Source of the DNA: Verrucomicrobiales bacterium
GTDB lineage: Bacteria; Verrucomicrobiota; Verrucomicrobiia; Verrucomicrobiales; DEV007
NCBI GenBank assembly: GCA_029213005.1
Contig: JARGPI010000025.1
Span: forward strand, 1 to 64,000
Reading direction: 5' to 3'
DNA length: 64,000 nucleotides
A program made the position numbers and the translations under genes. The number at the start of each line of letters is the position of its first letter. The first letter of the stretch is position 1. Shown here piece after piece: positions 52,018-60,877 of this stretch. The notes beneath the pieces are model-generated. The model searched no databases and was not told the DNA's origin. It saw nothing but the letters and a program-made list of their open reading frames with translations.

Positions 52018-53328
52018 TTACTGAATCTCCAGTGAGGGCCCGGAGGCTTCCGGGTGGCTGCTGCTCGCAAAGGCATGAACCATTCCATTGCCTTTTGCCT
52101 CGTCGGTGTCGCGAGTCAGGATGAAGGTTACGGTCCGATCCCGGTTGGCTTTCAGGAAGTTGAGCAACTCAGGGGTTTCAATACCAAAGCTGCCAGTCCG
52201 TTGCCCCCTTGATATCGAAAAGGAGCCGAGCGGGGTTGCGTCTTCGGGTTTCGGAGCCGATTGCCAATCAACGGATCCGGTTACATTTGCTGTGGTGCCA
52301 TAAATAGAGAAATCCGAGATTTCCGGGAGGCGGGCGGCGAAGCCGATGCCGCAGGGGACAAGGATCAGTCGGAGTTTTGCGGATTCGATTTCTGCCGTTT
52401 TAACCTCGCTCAGGTTAAAGGAAAAGATGGAGCGCCGGTCGTATCCGCTCAGGAAGGAACTGTGTTTTGCCATCAGGAAATCCGGATGGATTTTATCGAC
52501 CAATTCGGGATCGCGAATCACGGTGACTTCCGGGCCGGTTGGGTTGAGCCGGATACCCGGGGGCTGTTCCGGTAAACTGCCGATTTCGGCGTCATGGTCA
52601 TGGCGGGCGACACCTTTTTTCGCGGCATGGGCAGATTCATTTTCGAAAAGATGTAGTGCCCCACCACTTGGCGGATGGTGGACTGATATTTCCCCGGACA
52701 ACACTTCGAACGTCGAGTTTTTTCCCGATTCATCTACCACCACGGCAAATTGCGTGCCGTGGTCTACGGCGTAGCCATCGGGCGTTTCCATAATGAACCC
52801 GATCGCAGACTCGGGGACATCAATGACGGCTGACCCGGCCAAAAGGCGGCCTTTCATCGGAGTTTCCAGAACAAGGTGGGCGGGCGCTTCGAGAACCACT
52901 TCGGCTCCGGAGCGGAATCGGATCGTTGAAACCCCGGTCTTCAGTTTCAGGAATCCGGGAACGAGTTCACTTCCCGGGGAAGTTGGTAGTGAGCTTTCCC
53001 AGGCGGCGCCGTCACTGGAGAGGAGCGTCGCGACCGGTTTGGGGCCGAGGGAATGAATCCAGGCAAAGATTCCGATTAAAAAGGTGAGCGTCGCCGCGAG
53101 GAGCATAAACTGAGGTCGGAAAGAGAGCATCTGCTCAGTTTTTTGCGGGAGTGGTTCTTCGGGGATCAGACGGTGATTCAGGTCCGCGCCAATCGCCATT
53201 CTCGTTATATAGATTTCACGGGCCCGGGGATCGTTTTTCAGTCTATCGATGAGTTCCGTTTTCTCTGACTCGTTCAAGTCCTGATCGAGAAACCGCTCCA
53301 GTAATGTTTCGAATGATTCCGGCTTCAT
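52018..53328 (-). CDS. FecR-type anti-sigma factor with extra C-terminal domain
   Basis: The protein is 436 aa from ATG 53328, whose ATG overlaps the sigma stop. An N-terminal anti-sigma region (about 1-50) is followed by a membrane segment (about 78-95, MLLAATLTFLIGIFAWIHSLG). The FecR domain (about 110-220) has GVSTIRFRSGAEVVLEAPAHL and FEVLSGEISVHHP. The C-terminal part (about 290-436) resembles a DNRLRE-type beta-sandwich. It would inhibit the coupled ECF sigma factor until a signal arrives. Confidence 0.85.
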   Translation of the reverse strand: MKPESFETLLERFLDQDLNESEKTELIDRLKNDPRAREIYITRMAIGADLNHRLIPEEPLPQKTEQMLSFRPQFMLLAATLTFLIGIFAWIHSLGPKPVATLLSSDGAAWESSLPTSPGSELVPGFLKLKTGVSTIRFRSGAEVVLEAPAHLVLETPMKGRLLAGSAVIDVPESAIGFIMETPDGYAVDHGTQFAVVVDESGKNSTFEVLSGEISVHHPPSGGALHLFENESAHAAKKGVARHDHDAEIGSLPEQPPGIRLNPTGPEVTVIRDPELVDKIHPDFLMAKHSSFLSGYDRRSIFSFNLSEVKTAEIESAKLRLILVPCGIGFAARLPEISDFSIYGTTANVTGSVDWQSAPKPEDATPLGSFSISRGQRTGSFGIETPELLNFLKANRDRTVTFILTRDTDEAKGNGMVHAFASSSHPEASGPSLEIQ

Positions 53329-53861
53329 AGGGAGTGGAGAGTATTGAGTTTCTGTTCGATACACAGGCCGAGATCCCGATGGATCCGGGCGAGGATCTTA
53401 TAGACGGCGTCGCGGGTCCGTCCGGAATCTTTGGCTATCGCTACTACCGATTCTTCCCGGGTATAGCGCTGTTCGAGGAGATCCCGGTCCCGTTGGTTGA
53501 GTGACATAAGGCAATCTTCCAGCGATTCTTGACGGCTCGAGGTATCGTGCGACTGTATTTCCCCGGCCATTCCGGCGAGGTCGAGAAGCAACTCGTCATC
53601 GATCGGGAGAGGGAGCTTTTGTTGTTTTTTGCGCCACTCGAGAACGCTGTAGCGGGCAACCCGAAGCGCCCAGGCTCCAAAATCGGTGCCCGGTTCGAAG
53701 GATTCAAATTTCCGCCACAGAACGGTTGTCGTCTCCTGGAGGATGTCGTCGGTCGCCGCGTAATCCTGAACCAGAGTGTAAATAAACCCGTAGATTCGCC
53801 GCTGATGGGTCACCAGCAAGCGGGTAAATTGTTCGTGTGAAGGCGATCGGGACTGATCCAT
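53325..53861 (-). CDS. ECF RNA polymerase sigma factor
   Basis: The protein is 178 aa. Region 2 (about 20-85) contains AATDDILQETTTVLWRKFESF and region 4 (about 115-170) MSLNQRDRDLLEQRYTREESVVAIAKDSGRTRDAVYKILARI. It is of the PVC-type sigma family that pairs with FecR-like proteins. Directly coupled to the anti-sigma gene. A hairpin lies upstream between it and the vWA gene. Confidence 0.93.
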   Translation of the reverse strand: MDQSRSPSHEQFTRLLVTHQRRIYGFIYTLVQDYAATDDILQETTTVLWRKFESFEPGTDFGAWALRVARYSVLEWRKKQQKLPLPIDDELLLDLAGMAGEIQSHDTSSRQESLEDCLMSLNQRDRDLLEQRYTREESVVAIAKDSGRTRDAVYKILARIHRDLGLCIEQKLNTLHSL

Positions 53862-53881
53862 GGCAAGGAAACGGCGAAAAT

Positions 53882-53912
53882 CGGCGATTTGTATAGCTGT
53901 CGCCGCGTTTTT
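53882..53912. terminator. Bidirectional hairpin between sigma and vWA genes
   Basis: CGGCGA (53882-53887) pairs with TCGCCG (53900-53905). Rightward it is followed by a run of eight T. Leftward it ends the vWA gene and lies in the leader of the sigma gene. Confidence 0.6.
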
Positions 53913-53919
53913 TTTCGTT

Positions 53920-56037
53920 TTATCGCGTCGCGGCCCGTCGTCGGGAGAGCAGTTGATGAGCTAAAAGCACCTCAAACACGAGGAATCCAAGCAATCCGAG
54001 GAGCAGCCAGGACCAAATTTCACGGGTCTGGACCGGTCTTTCCATTTTTTTAGATGGATCATCGGCGGTAAGGCGGGTGCTGAGACGGTTCAGATCAGAA
54101 TTCAGCTGTGAATCGAGAAGTTCGAGACCTTCAATTCGGTCGAGTCGGTCGGCTTCCAGCCGGGTGAGCGATTCGAGGTTCGATTCCTCCGGGATTCTCG
54201 AAACACTGATTGGCTGACCATTTTCCGTGAGATGGAGGCCCGGGCGATCGATACGGATCTCGTTTATAGCAAACTCTCCCGGTTTAAAATTTCGATTCGG
54301 CGATCGTGACGATGCCAGTTTCCAGAGCATCTCCCGGACATAGGGCACATATCCCACGCAGGCCGCGAGATTTCCTGATTCGGGATTGGAATCAAGAGTT
54401 GTCAGGATGACTTCACCCTTACCAATCGAGCGCCGAATCACGAAAGACTTTCCTCCGGCAAATTCGAGAAGCGATTCGCTCGATGCCGGCAGGGGCAGAG
54501 TCGTTTCGAGATAACCTTTTACCTGTAGTTCATCCAGAGCGGCAAACGCAATCGAAGCGAGGGGTGACAGGTCTTCCTGATCCGCCGGTCGCAATCCGAT
54601 TGCGGCTTCCGATAGATCGCGGGGGAGCGTTAGACCTGCGGGGCTGAGGCCGAATTCGTGAGGGAAAAAGGTCCGGTTGTAATCGGTAGTATTGACCTGT
54701 CGTGATGGTCGAAACCAGAGCCCGCCTCCTTCCTCTACAAATTGGCGAAGGGAGTCGTGCACCGTCTCCGGAGATAGCTTTGAAAAGTCATCCACTGACC
54801 AGACGACAACATCGTAACGACCCAATTCGGTATTTGCGAGAGCGTCCGCGGGTAGCCATTCGAGGTGGAAAAGTGGTTGGTAAGAAATCGGCTTTTTCTG
54901 CAGGCTCTCCGGGTGTCCCGCCGCCGCTGCGAAGGCCCAGTTAGCGAAACTGGCATCGGACGCTTTAGTTCGGTCCGGTGATTGGTCAGTGAAAACCACC
55001 ACCGAAATTTGATCGACGATATCGATTACCGTGGCAGCGGTGTCGTCGACTGGTGATGTTCCGGAAGGGTTTTTCAAGTCGAGTCGAATCGCAACAGGGC
55101 CGGGCTCGGGGAAGGCCCGTTTAAAAACCACTTCATGCGAGGCTCCGGGCTCGAGAGCGGGGATCGGCAGGGAGCTGAGCGGGGTCGCTTCATTTCCCGA
55201 TTTCCAGTCAGCAACAATCTCACGGGCCGGAGTGGTTCCCCGGTTTGTCACTATCGCTTTGACGGTGACTTCTTTCCCGGTTTGGATTCGGAATTGCCCG
55301 GGGACAACCTGATCGACACAGAGATTCGGTTGCTTCCGGAGAACACTTTCGATGCCGATCGGAGCGAGATAGAGCGATGTTTTCTTCAGGTCCGATATCA
55401 ACTGCTTCCACACTTCGCTTTCCGGGGCGGGCCAACCGTGGCGGGAGGCGTCGGCAATCACCAGTATTTGTCGTGAGAGAGACTGGCCGTCATTGGCGCG
55501 GTTCGATGCCAGACGAATCGTGTCTGTCCAGTCAGGTGTGTCTGACGTAGTGGGTGATTTCTCCAGCGCTGCGAGCCAGGCTTTCCGATTGATTTCACTA
55601 TTAAAAGGCTCTCCTGACGCTGGAGGGACTTTGTTTCTCCCTATATAGAAATGCACTTTGGTTTCTGCGGGAATTTGATCGAGGGCCCGGCCGGTCTTTT
55701 TGAGAATCTCTCCGGAAACTCCGCTGACCAATTCGGTGGATAGTGACCGGTCAGTGATGATGACAATTTCGTGGGCCGATTCCAGGGGTAGGGGCGTTTG
55801 AAGGGCAGGTCTGGCAAAGGCAAGTGCAAGCAGGGCAACCGCTCCGATCCGAAGCAGTAGGATCAAAATATCCTGCAGTCGCAGACTGCGGCGTTTCCAG
55901 TTCGGTTTCGCTTCATCTAGAAAGCGCATCGCGCCCCAGGGCTGAATCACTTTGCGCCTTTTGCCGAAAAAATGGATCGCGAGCGGAAGGATGATTCCGA
56001 CCAGTCCGAGTAGAAAACCAATCCCGAGAAAACTCAT
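53920..56037 (-). CDS. BatA-like membrane protein with vWA domain
   Basis: The protein is 705 aa from ATG 56037 (MSFLGIGFLLGLVGIILPLAIHFFGKRRK), which matches the BatA N-terminus. Two N-terminal membrane segments, then a vWA domain with IVIITDRSLSTEL (DxSxS of the MIDAS), a large extracytoplasmic region and a C-terminal membrane helix (WLLLGLLGFLVFEVLLA). It is coupled to the DUF58 gene by ATGA overlap. The family usually accompanies MoxR ATPases; none is nearby. Confidence 0.88.
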   Translation of the reverse strand: MSFLGIGFLLGLVGIILPLAIHFFGKRRKVIQPWGAMRFLDEAKPNWKRRSLRLQDILILLLRIGAVALLALAFARPALQTPLPLESAHEIVIITDRSLSTELVSGVSGEILKKTGRALDQIPAETKVHFYIGRNKVPPASGEPFNSEINRKAWLAALEKSPTTSDTPDWTDTIRLASNRANDGQSLSRQILVIADASRHGWPAPESEVWKQLISDLKKTSLYLAPIGIESVLRKQPNLCVDQVVPGQFRIQTGKEVTVKAIVTNRGTTPAREIVADWKSGNEATPLSSLPIPALEPGASHEVVFKRAFPEPGPVAIRLDLKNPSGTSPVDDTAATVIDIVDQISVVVFTDQSPDRTKASDASFANWAFAAAAGHPESLQKKPISYQPLFHLEWLPADALANTELGRYDVVVWSVDDFSKLSPETVHDSLRQFVEEGGGLWFRPSRQVNTTDYNRTFFPHEFGLSPAGLTLPRDLSEAAIGLRPADQEDLSPLASIAFAALDELQVKGYLETTLPLPASSESLLEFAGGKSFVIRRSIGKGEVILTTLDSNPESGNLAACVGYVPYVREMLWKLASSRSPNRNFKPGEFAINEIRIDRPGLHLTENGQPISVSRIPEESNLESLTRLEADRLDRIEGLELLDSQLNSDLNRLSTRLTADDPSKKMERPVQTREIWSWLLLGLLGFLVFEVLLAHQLLSRRRAATR

Positions 56038-57023
56038 TTTGCGACGGCTGACTTTTGATCGGCGCCCAGAACCGGCGCGAAATTTCCCGCATTCCAGCGT
56101 CGTAGAAAAGCGGCCAAAGCGGCTCCGGCGGATTGATCGCTGGCGAGTCGGAAATAGCCGCAACCGAGGCGGGTGCAGCGATCCTGGAGTTCATCGAGGA
56201 ATTGATTGAAACGCTTCAAATAGGCTTCCCGATAAACCGCCGGATCGATATCCCGATAGGAATCCTCGTCTTCGAGGTCTTCGAAGCGGGTTCCTTCCGA
56301 AAAGGTGAAGTGAAGCTCCTCGGGCGCGAGAACATGTCCAAAAATGACCTCGTGTCCCCGCACCGTCAGGGTTTGCAGGATGCTTTCCATATCTGCATCG
56401 TCCATAAAACCGTCGCTTAACAGGATGACGCGCATTCGCTGGGGAAACAGCGGGATCAACCCCATGACGAGGTCTTTGAGGTAGGACTCTCCACTGGGCG
56501 GTATGCTCAGAATATCGGCGAACAGGGCCTCAAAATGGGAGGGCGTGGAGCGGGGTTTTACAATCAGCCCATCACCGTTTTCATACCAACTGGCGAGCCC
56601 GACTGGATCGCGATGTCCAAGCAGGAGACGGGCGATGCAGGCCGCGGCTTTCAGAGCATGATCAAATTTTCGATCGGTTGAGAGCCCGAAATCCATCGAA
56701 CCACTTCGGTCGAGGATGATCAGAGTGGAAACCGTTCGCTCATCCTCGAATCGCTTGATGTAGTGACGGTCGCTTTTGGCGAGAAGTCGCCAGTCCATCT
56801 GACGCAGCGGATCTCCCGGATGATACGGCCGGTGATCGGCAAATTCTGTGCAGCCGCCGAGCTGTGTGGAGCGATGCCGCCCGGCGTAAAGATCCTGCGA
56901 TCGACGCCGGGAACGAAACTCCAGCCCGTCGATCCAGCCAAAATCCTCGGAATCCAGCAAATCAGCCGCCGCTCCGGTGGGTTTGCTCGATTCTGGAAAT
57001 CCGGAGTTGTCCGACCTCTTCAA
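56034..57023 (-). CDS. DUF58 domain protein (vWA-like)
   Basis: The protein is 329 aa. DUF58 signature lies at about 60-90 (DHRPYHPGDPLRQMDWRLLAKSDR) with the following vWA fold LIILDRSGSMDFG (DxSxS). TTG start at 57023; no ATG lies near the N-terminus. DUF58 proteins act with MoxR chaperone and membrane vWA partners in envelope complex assembly. The MoxR gene is absent from the window, which is unusual. Confidence 0.88.
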   Translation of the reverse strand: MKRSDNSGFPESSKPTGAAADLLDSEDFGWIDGLEFRSRRRSQDLYAGRHRSTQLGGCTEFADHRPYHPGDPLRQMDWRLLAKSDRHYIKRFEDERTVSTLIILDRSGSMDFGLSTDRKFDHALKAAACIARLLLGHRDPVGLASWYENGDGLIVKPRSTPSHFEALFADILSIPPSGESYLKDLVMGLIPLFPQRMRVILLSDGFMDDADMESILQTLTVRGHEVIFGHVLAPEELHFTFSEGTRFEDLEDEDSYRDIDPAVYREAYLKRFNQFLDELQDRCTRLGCGYFRLASDQSAGAALAAFLRRWNAGNFAPVLGADQKSAVAK

Positions 57024-57099
57024 AAACCTAAGCCTAACACAGCCGAGCCGTTAAAGACAAGACTTCGGCCCTGAACTTCCCGAAATTTCCGTTTCCCGG

Positions 57100-57127
57100 T
57101 TGATATGGAAATTATTATAATTATATT
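57100..57127 (+). promoter_or_regulatory. Promoter of NlpC/P60 gene
   Basis: TTGATA and TATATT are spaced by 16 bases, close to sigma-70 consensus. They lie 17 bases upstream of the start in an AT-rich block. Confidence 0.4.
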
Positions 57128-57144
57128 ATTTATATAGTCATTTC

Positions 57145-57774
57145 ATGAAAATAGTCTCGTCTCCAATTAGATTTGCTCTGATCACTTTATTTCTGGTTGG
57201 AAGTTTCCATTCGGCCGAAGCTCAGCTTTTGACAGAGGAAGTTCCCGCCGGATGGTTGCGCAAGCGGGAGGACACGACATCCCGATCGTTCTCTATTTTC
57301 ACGGGAAACCGCTCTGGAATCCCGATCTCAGCGGTTCGCGGCCGGGCCGTGGAGATCTCGAAAATGCGCCTGCCCTACGTGTTTGGTGGCTCATCGCCTT
57401 CCGATGGCGGGATGGATTGTTCCGGTAGCATCAAGCACCTCCTCACGTCTCTGGGGGTTCAGAATGTTCCCCGGACCAGTTATCAGCAATATGAGTGGGT
57501 GAAGGAGCACAGCCGGATCAAGAAGGCGAAATCCATTCAGCACGGTGATCTGAAGCCCGGAGATTTGATTTTCTGGGGCGGAACTTACAAATCGGGCCAC
57601 AAAGTATCTCACGTGATGCTCTATATGGGTCGTGGAGTCGATGGAAAACTCTATATGTATGGAGCGCGGAGCAAAAGTCTCCGTGGCGTTGGCGGTGCTG
57701 GAGTTGATGTGCACGTGTTGCGTCCCGGTCAGCACAAAAACCTGATTGGTTACGGTCGTGTTCCCGGGCTGTAA
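57145..57774 (+). CDS. Secreted NlpC/P60 cell-wall hydrolase
   Basis: The protein is 209 aa with a signal peptide (FALITLFLVGSFHSAEA). NlpC/P60 domain at about 70-200: catalytic Cys in GGMDCSGSIKHLL, and His in KVSHVMLYMGR. GDLIFW is the typical motif before it. It cuts gamma-D-Glu-diaminopimelate or similar bonds in peptidoglycan. It is divergent from the DUF58 gene. Confidence 0.9.
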   Translation: MKIVSSPIRFALITLFLVGSFHSAEAQLLTEEVPAGWLRKREDTTSRSFSIFTGNRSGIPISAVRGRAVEISKMRLPYVFGGSSPSDGGMDCSGSIKHLLTSLGVQNVPRTSYQQYEWVKEHSRIKKAKSIQHGDLKPGDLIFWGGTYKSGHKVSHVMLYMGRGVDGKLYMYGARSKSLRGVGGAGVDVHVLRPGQHKNLIGYGRVPGL

Positions 57775-57780
57775 GCGGAT

Positions 57781-58422
57781 TCAGTTTTTGCGGACGGTCA
57801 CTTTGTCGTAAAAAATCGGCAGTCCGGTGTAGGGCGCTCCGGTGAGAAACGCCCGGCCGTAGAGTTGATGCGTCATCGACGCCGGAAGGGCCTCGTGAAT
57901 CAGGGTCGGAGCCTCCGGTTTCTCCTTTTCGGCATCCCAGATTTTGCCTTCGAGCCGCCACGCGGTAGCCTGTGCTTTCATTGTCAGTTCGATGAAGAAC
58001 CAGCGCGCTGAAACCCACTCACAGGGCGCATCGGCGATGATTTCCCCGTATTGCACGAGTTCCAGTTTTTTCCTGGCCGGAGCAACCCGGAGCGTGATGC
58101 CAAAGTCGCCGAAAATCCCCACTCCCATCATCGGTTTTAGCCTGCCTTTCTCTTTGGCTAACACTTTGGCTGTGACGGTAATATTGTAGGTCGGTAGAAT
58201 CGGTCCGATGTCCACCCGGCTGTCCCGGATCGGTTCCGGAGAGAGGCGGATCATCTTTTCGCCTTCATCCTCGAAGGATTTCCAGATTCCTGAGATGGTC
58301 GCAAATTGAGCGGAATCACTCTCGGAATCAAAAATCACGTTGGGGTCTTTTTCCGGCTTTTTCTCGTCCGCGGAAACGAGGGTAAAGAAGACCAGAAGCG
58401 GGATGGCGAGTTTACAAAACAT
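57781..58422 (-). CDS. Small secreted LamG-like protein
   Basis: The protein is 213 aa with a signal peptide (MFCKLAIPLLVFFTLVSADE). Sandwich-like pattern: NVIFDSESDSAQFATISGIWKSFEDEGEK, then VDIGPILPTYNITVTAKV and a closing IFYDKVTVRKN. Similar proteins at 19908 and 59111 share the leader and the end pattern. Probably a sugar-binding or hydrolase-like domain. No catalytic residue can be named. Confidence 0.65.
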   Translation of the reverse strand: MFCKLAIPLLVFFTLVSADEKKPEKDPNVIFDSESDSAQFATISGIWKSFEDEGEKMIRLSPEPIRDSRVDIGPILPTYNITVTAKVLAKEKGRLKPMMGVGIFGDFGITLRVAPARKKLELVQYGEIIADAPCEWVSARWFFIELTMKAQATAWRLEGKIWDAEKEKPEAPTLIHEALPASMTHQLYGRAFLTGAPYTGLPIFYDKVTVRKN

Positions 58423-58530
58423 CTGACAGATCGGGAAACCTTCCTCAATTATTGAAAGCCTGCAATTAAGATAGCGTCGATTAAAACGTTTGAAGAAACC
58501 AACAACTGTTCGACCATTTTAGACCAAGCG

Positions 58531-59106
58531 ATGTCAACTTCAGCACTAATTGAGCAAACGATTTCTGATCACGAGGAAACCGTCAAAAAATTCAGGGATC
58601 AGTGCTCCGGCACGATCGAAAAGATGGGCGATGCCGTTGTCGAGGCGCTTCGCGACGGGAAAAAGATCTGTTTTTTCGGAAACGGCGGCAGCGCGGCTGA
58701 TTCCCAGCACTTCGCAGCGGAATTTGTGGTTCGTTTCACGCGGAACCGCGCGGCGCTTCCTTCGATTGCTTTTACCACCGACACTTCGATCATCACCGCC
58801 TGTGCCAATGACTTCGGCTATGATGAAATTTTCGCCCGCCAGGTTCGGGGACTTTGTGTGAAAGGAGACATCGTGGTCGGTATTTCCACCTCCGGAACCA
58901 GCGCAAATGTAGTTAAAGGGCTCGAAGCTGCTCGCGAAATGGGTGTGACCAGCTTTGCCTTTACCGGCGAAAACGGGGCGAAATGCGCCGAGCTGGCCGA
59001 CGTCGCCCTTTGTGTGCCATCGCCCGTTACGGCCCGGGTTCAGGAGTGCCACCTTATCGCCGGTCACTTGATTTGCGACATCGGCGAAGCGGCATTTTCG
59101 AACTGA
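58531..59106 (+). CDS. gmhA: Phosphoheptose isomerase (GmhA-like)
   Basis: The protein is 191 aa, the GmhA length. SIS domain: FGNGGSAADSQHFAAEFVVRF, and GISTSGTSANVVKGLEAA. It converts sedoheptulose 7-phosphate to a heptose phosphate for LPS inner core. His and Glu in QHFAAE fit the zinc-binding site of GmhA. With kdsB it supports a Gram-negative envelope. Confidence 0.92.
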   Translation: MSTSALIEQTISDHEETVKKFRDQCSGTIEKMGDAVVEALRDGKKICFFGNGGSAADSQHFAAEFVVRFTRNRAALPSIAFTTDTSIITACANDFGYDEIFARQVRGLCVKGDIVVGISTSGTSANVVKGLEAAREMGVTSFAFTGENGAKCAELADVALCVPSPVTARVQECHLIAGHLICDIGEAAFSN

Positions 59107-59110
59107 GCGT

Positions 59111-59764
59111 TTACTTCGCTTCGAGAGTGAATTTGCGCAGCGAGAGTTTTCCAAAGGAGAAACCGAGCTTCGCGATACCTTTTTCCTGAGCAATCCGGGG
59201 ATGGGAGACCTTGATCGTTTTTCCGCCGACAACCACCGTGGCGTCTTCGCCGACGACCGTGACCTCGATCCGGTTCCATTCGTTATTAATTAGCTTTGGA
59301 GTGTCTTTGCGGTTTAAAGGGATCAGTTTCGCCTTTTCCGCGCCCGGCTCTTTGGCGGCGTAGGTCACGATCTGGCTCGAGGGTCCCTTTTCAGGGCCGG
59401 AAGTGGTTCGAAAGATGATTCGAAACGCGTGTCCGCCCTCTGCCGCGTCCAACGTGAAGACCACCGTTTTACAATCGCCCGGCTTCACCTCAACCACGGC
59501 ATGCGCATCGGTGTGAGGCACGTTGTAAATCATGATGGGGCCATGATTTTTGTATTTCTTGTAGAGCGCTTCCTCCTGCTCGACTGAAGCGGTACCGTCT
59601 GCGATCACCCAGTTCCCCCGGGCCGCCCTCCGGGTGGGGTGTTTTACCGTCGAGTAATCGTCCTCGATCAGAAGTTTGGGAGCCGTTTCCGCCATCAGAA
59701 CCGGTTGGCTCAGTAGTGAAACGAAGGTGATGGAGGCCAAGGTGATAAGTGATCGCAATTGCAT
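59111..59764 (-). CDS. Small secreted DUF1080-like protein
   Basis: The protein is 217 aa from ATG 59764, which starts a leader (MQLRSLITLASITFVSLLS). Sandwich-like domain with LLIEDDYSTVKHPTRRAARGNWVIADGTASVEQ, then EWNRIEVTVVGEDATVVVGGKTIKV. The pattern is DUF1080/LamG-like; function unknown. A second relative lies at 57781 and a third at 19908. It converges on gmhA. Confidence 0.65.
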   Translation of the reverse strand: MQLRSLITLASITFVSLLSQPVLMAETAPKLLIEDDYSTVKHPTRRAARGNWVIADGTASVEQEEALYKKYKNHGPIMIYNVPHTDAHAVVEVKPGDCKTVVFTLDAAEGGHAFRIIFRTTSGPEKGPSSQIVTYAAKEPGAEKAKLIPLNRKDTPKLINNEWNRIEVTVVGEDATVVVGGKTIKVSHPRIAQEKGIAKLGFSFGKLSLRKFTLEAK

Positions 59765-59835
59765 ACTGAGTCGACAACTATCAGAAGCGGGAGCCGCTGG
59801 CAACAGCACGATGAAGCCTGAAGCCGGGTGAAAAC

Positions 59836-60612
59836 TCAACTATGCATCACCTGGCCACCATCGATGTTGATCGTCTGTCCGGTGATGTTTCGTGCCTTGC
59901 GGGATGCGAGATAAACCGCCATCGCTCCAAATTCCTCCGGTTCCTGCCATCGGCCCAGAGGTGCGATCGTCTTGATCTTTTTCTCCGCCCATTCGGCATA
60001 AGTTTCGCGATTTTCCGGCGGGATGTTGGCTTGGGATGTTGCCCAGACCGATTCATTCAAATCCGTTTTCACCATTCCCGGAGAGAGGGCGTTGACCCGG
60101 ATGCCATAGGGAGCAAAATCTTTAGCCGCACATTGAGTGAAATTAACGATCCCGGCCTTGGCTGCGCTGTAGGGAGGATCCGTTTGCGAGCCGATTTGGC
60201 CCGCCACCGAAGTAAAGAAAAGAACCGTCCGGCCCTCCGATTCCCCCTCGCAAAGCCAGGGCTGACAGGCATGCGCGACATTGACTGATCCCACTAGAGA
60301 AACCTCGAGCACCGACTGCCAGTCAGCGGGATCGAGATTCCAGAACGGAAATCCAAATTTGCCGGAGCCCTTTGCCGCCGCGCAAATCACGTGGTCGATT
60401 CCGCCCCATTTTTCAGCGATATGAGAGACTACCGTTTTTACCGATTCGTAATCAGAAATATCGACCTGAGCCGAGTCCGGTTCGTCAGCAGTCGCGGCGA
60501 GATCTGCGACGAAGACCCGGGCGTGGGCCTGGCGAAAGGCATCCGCTACCGCGCGGCCAATACCGGATAGGCCACCGAAGACCACAACTCGCTGATTTTC
60601 CAAATCGTTCAT
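59836..60612 (-). CDS. Short-chain dehydrogenase/reductase
   Basis: The protein is 258 aa. NAD(P) motif FGGLSGIGRAVA, the CAAAKG region, catalytic Ser in FFTSVAGQ and YSAAK, with ALSPGMVKT after. Its acidic second strand (VADLAATAD) suggests NAD preference. The substrate is unknown. It lies 71 bases upstream of the DUF1080-like gene on the same strand. Confidence 0.9.
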   Translation of the reverse strand: MNDLENQRVVVFGGLSGIGRAVADAFRQAHARVFVADLAATADEPDSAQVDISDYESVKTVVSHIAEKWGGIDHVICAAAKGSGKFGFPFWNLDPADWQSVLEVSLVGSVNVAHACQPWLCEGESEGRTVLFFTSVAGQIGSQTDPPYSAAKAGIVNFTQCAAKDFAPYGIRVNALSPGMVKTDLNESVWATSQANIPPENRETYAEWAEKKIKTIAPLGRWQEPEEFGAMAVYLASRKARNITGQTINIDGGQVMHS

Positions 60613-60704
60613 ACCGAAAAAAGATGCAGTGGATATTCTTTTCCACAGACTTCCAAAGCCTGCCTGTTTATTGATATTTTTCTAATCTTATTATCGGAGA
60701 GCAG

Positions 60705-60744
60705 ACTGTACAGGGTACAGTTTGTGACGGTACCCTGTACAGTC
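60705..60744. repeat. Dispersed palindromic repeat, copy F
   Basis: GACTGTACAGGGTAC (60705-60719) pairs with GTACCCTGTACAGTC (60730-60744), giving a perfect 15-bp stem and the longest copy found. It lies upstream of the SDR gene and downstream of asnS. Confidence 0.92.
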
Positions 60745-60806
60745 GGGGTGAGAGGGTCGGGCCAGTGGAAAACAGTTCTCCACAGATTCATTTCGTCTAG
60801 CCGTAG

Positions 60807-60825
60807 GACAGTTTTTTAAACTGTC
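60807..60825. other. Hairpin downstream of asnS
   Basis: GACAGTTT and AAACTGTC pair perfectly around TTT. It lies 53 bases after the leftward asnS stop and could end its transcript, although no T run follows beyond the loop. Confidence 0.45.
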
Positions 60826-60877
60826 TGCACAACCCCTAAACCCAACCTTCGCCACCGCAGACGACGAACTGCCTTCT

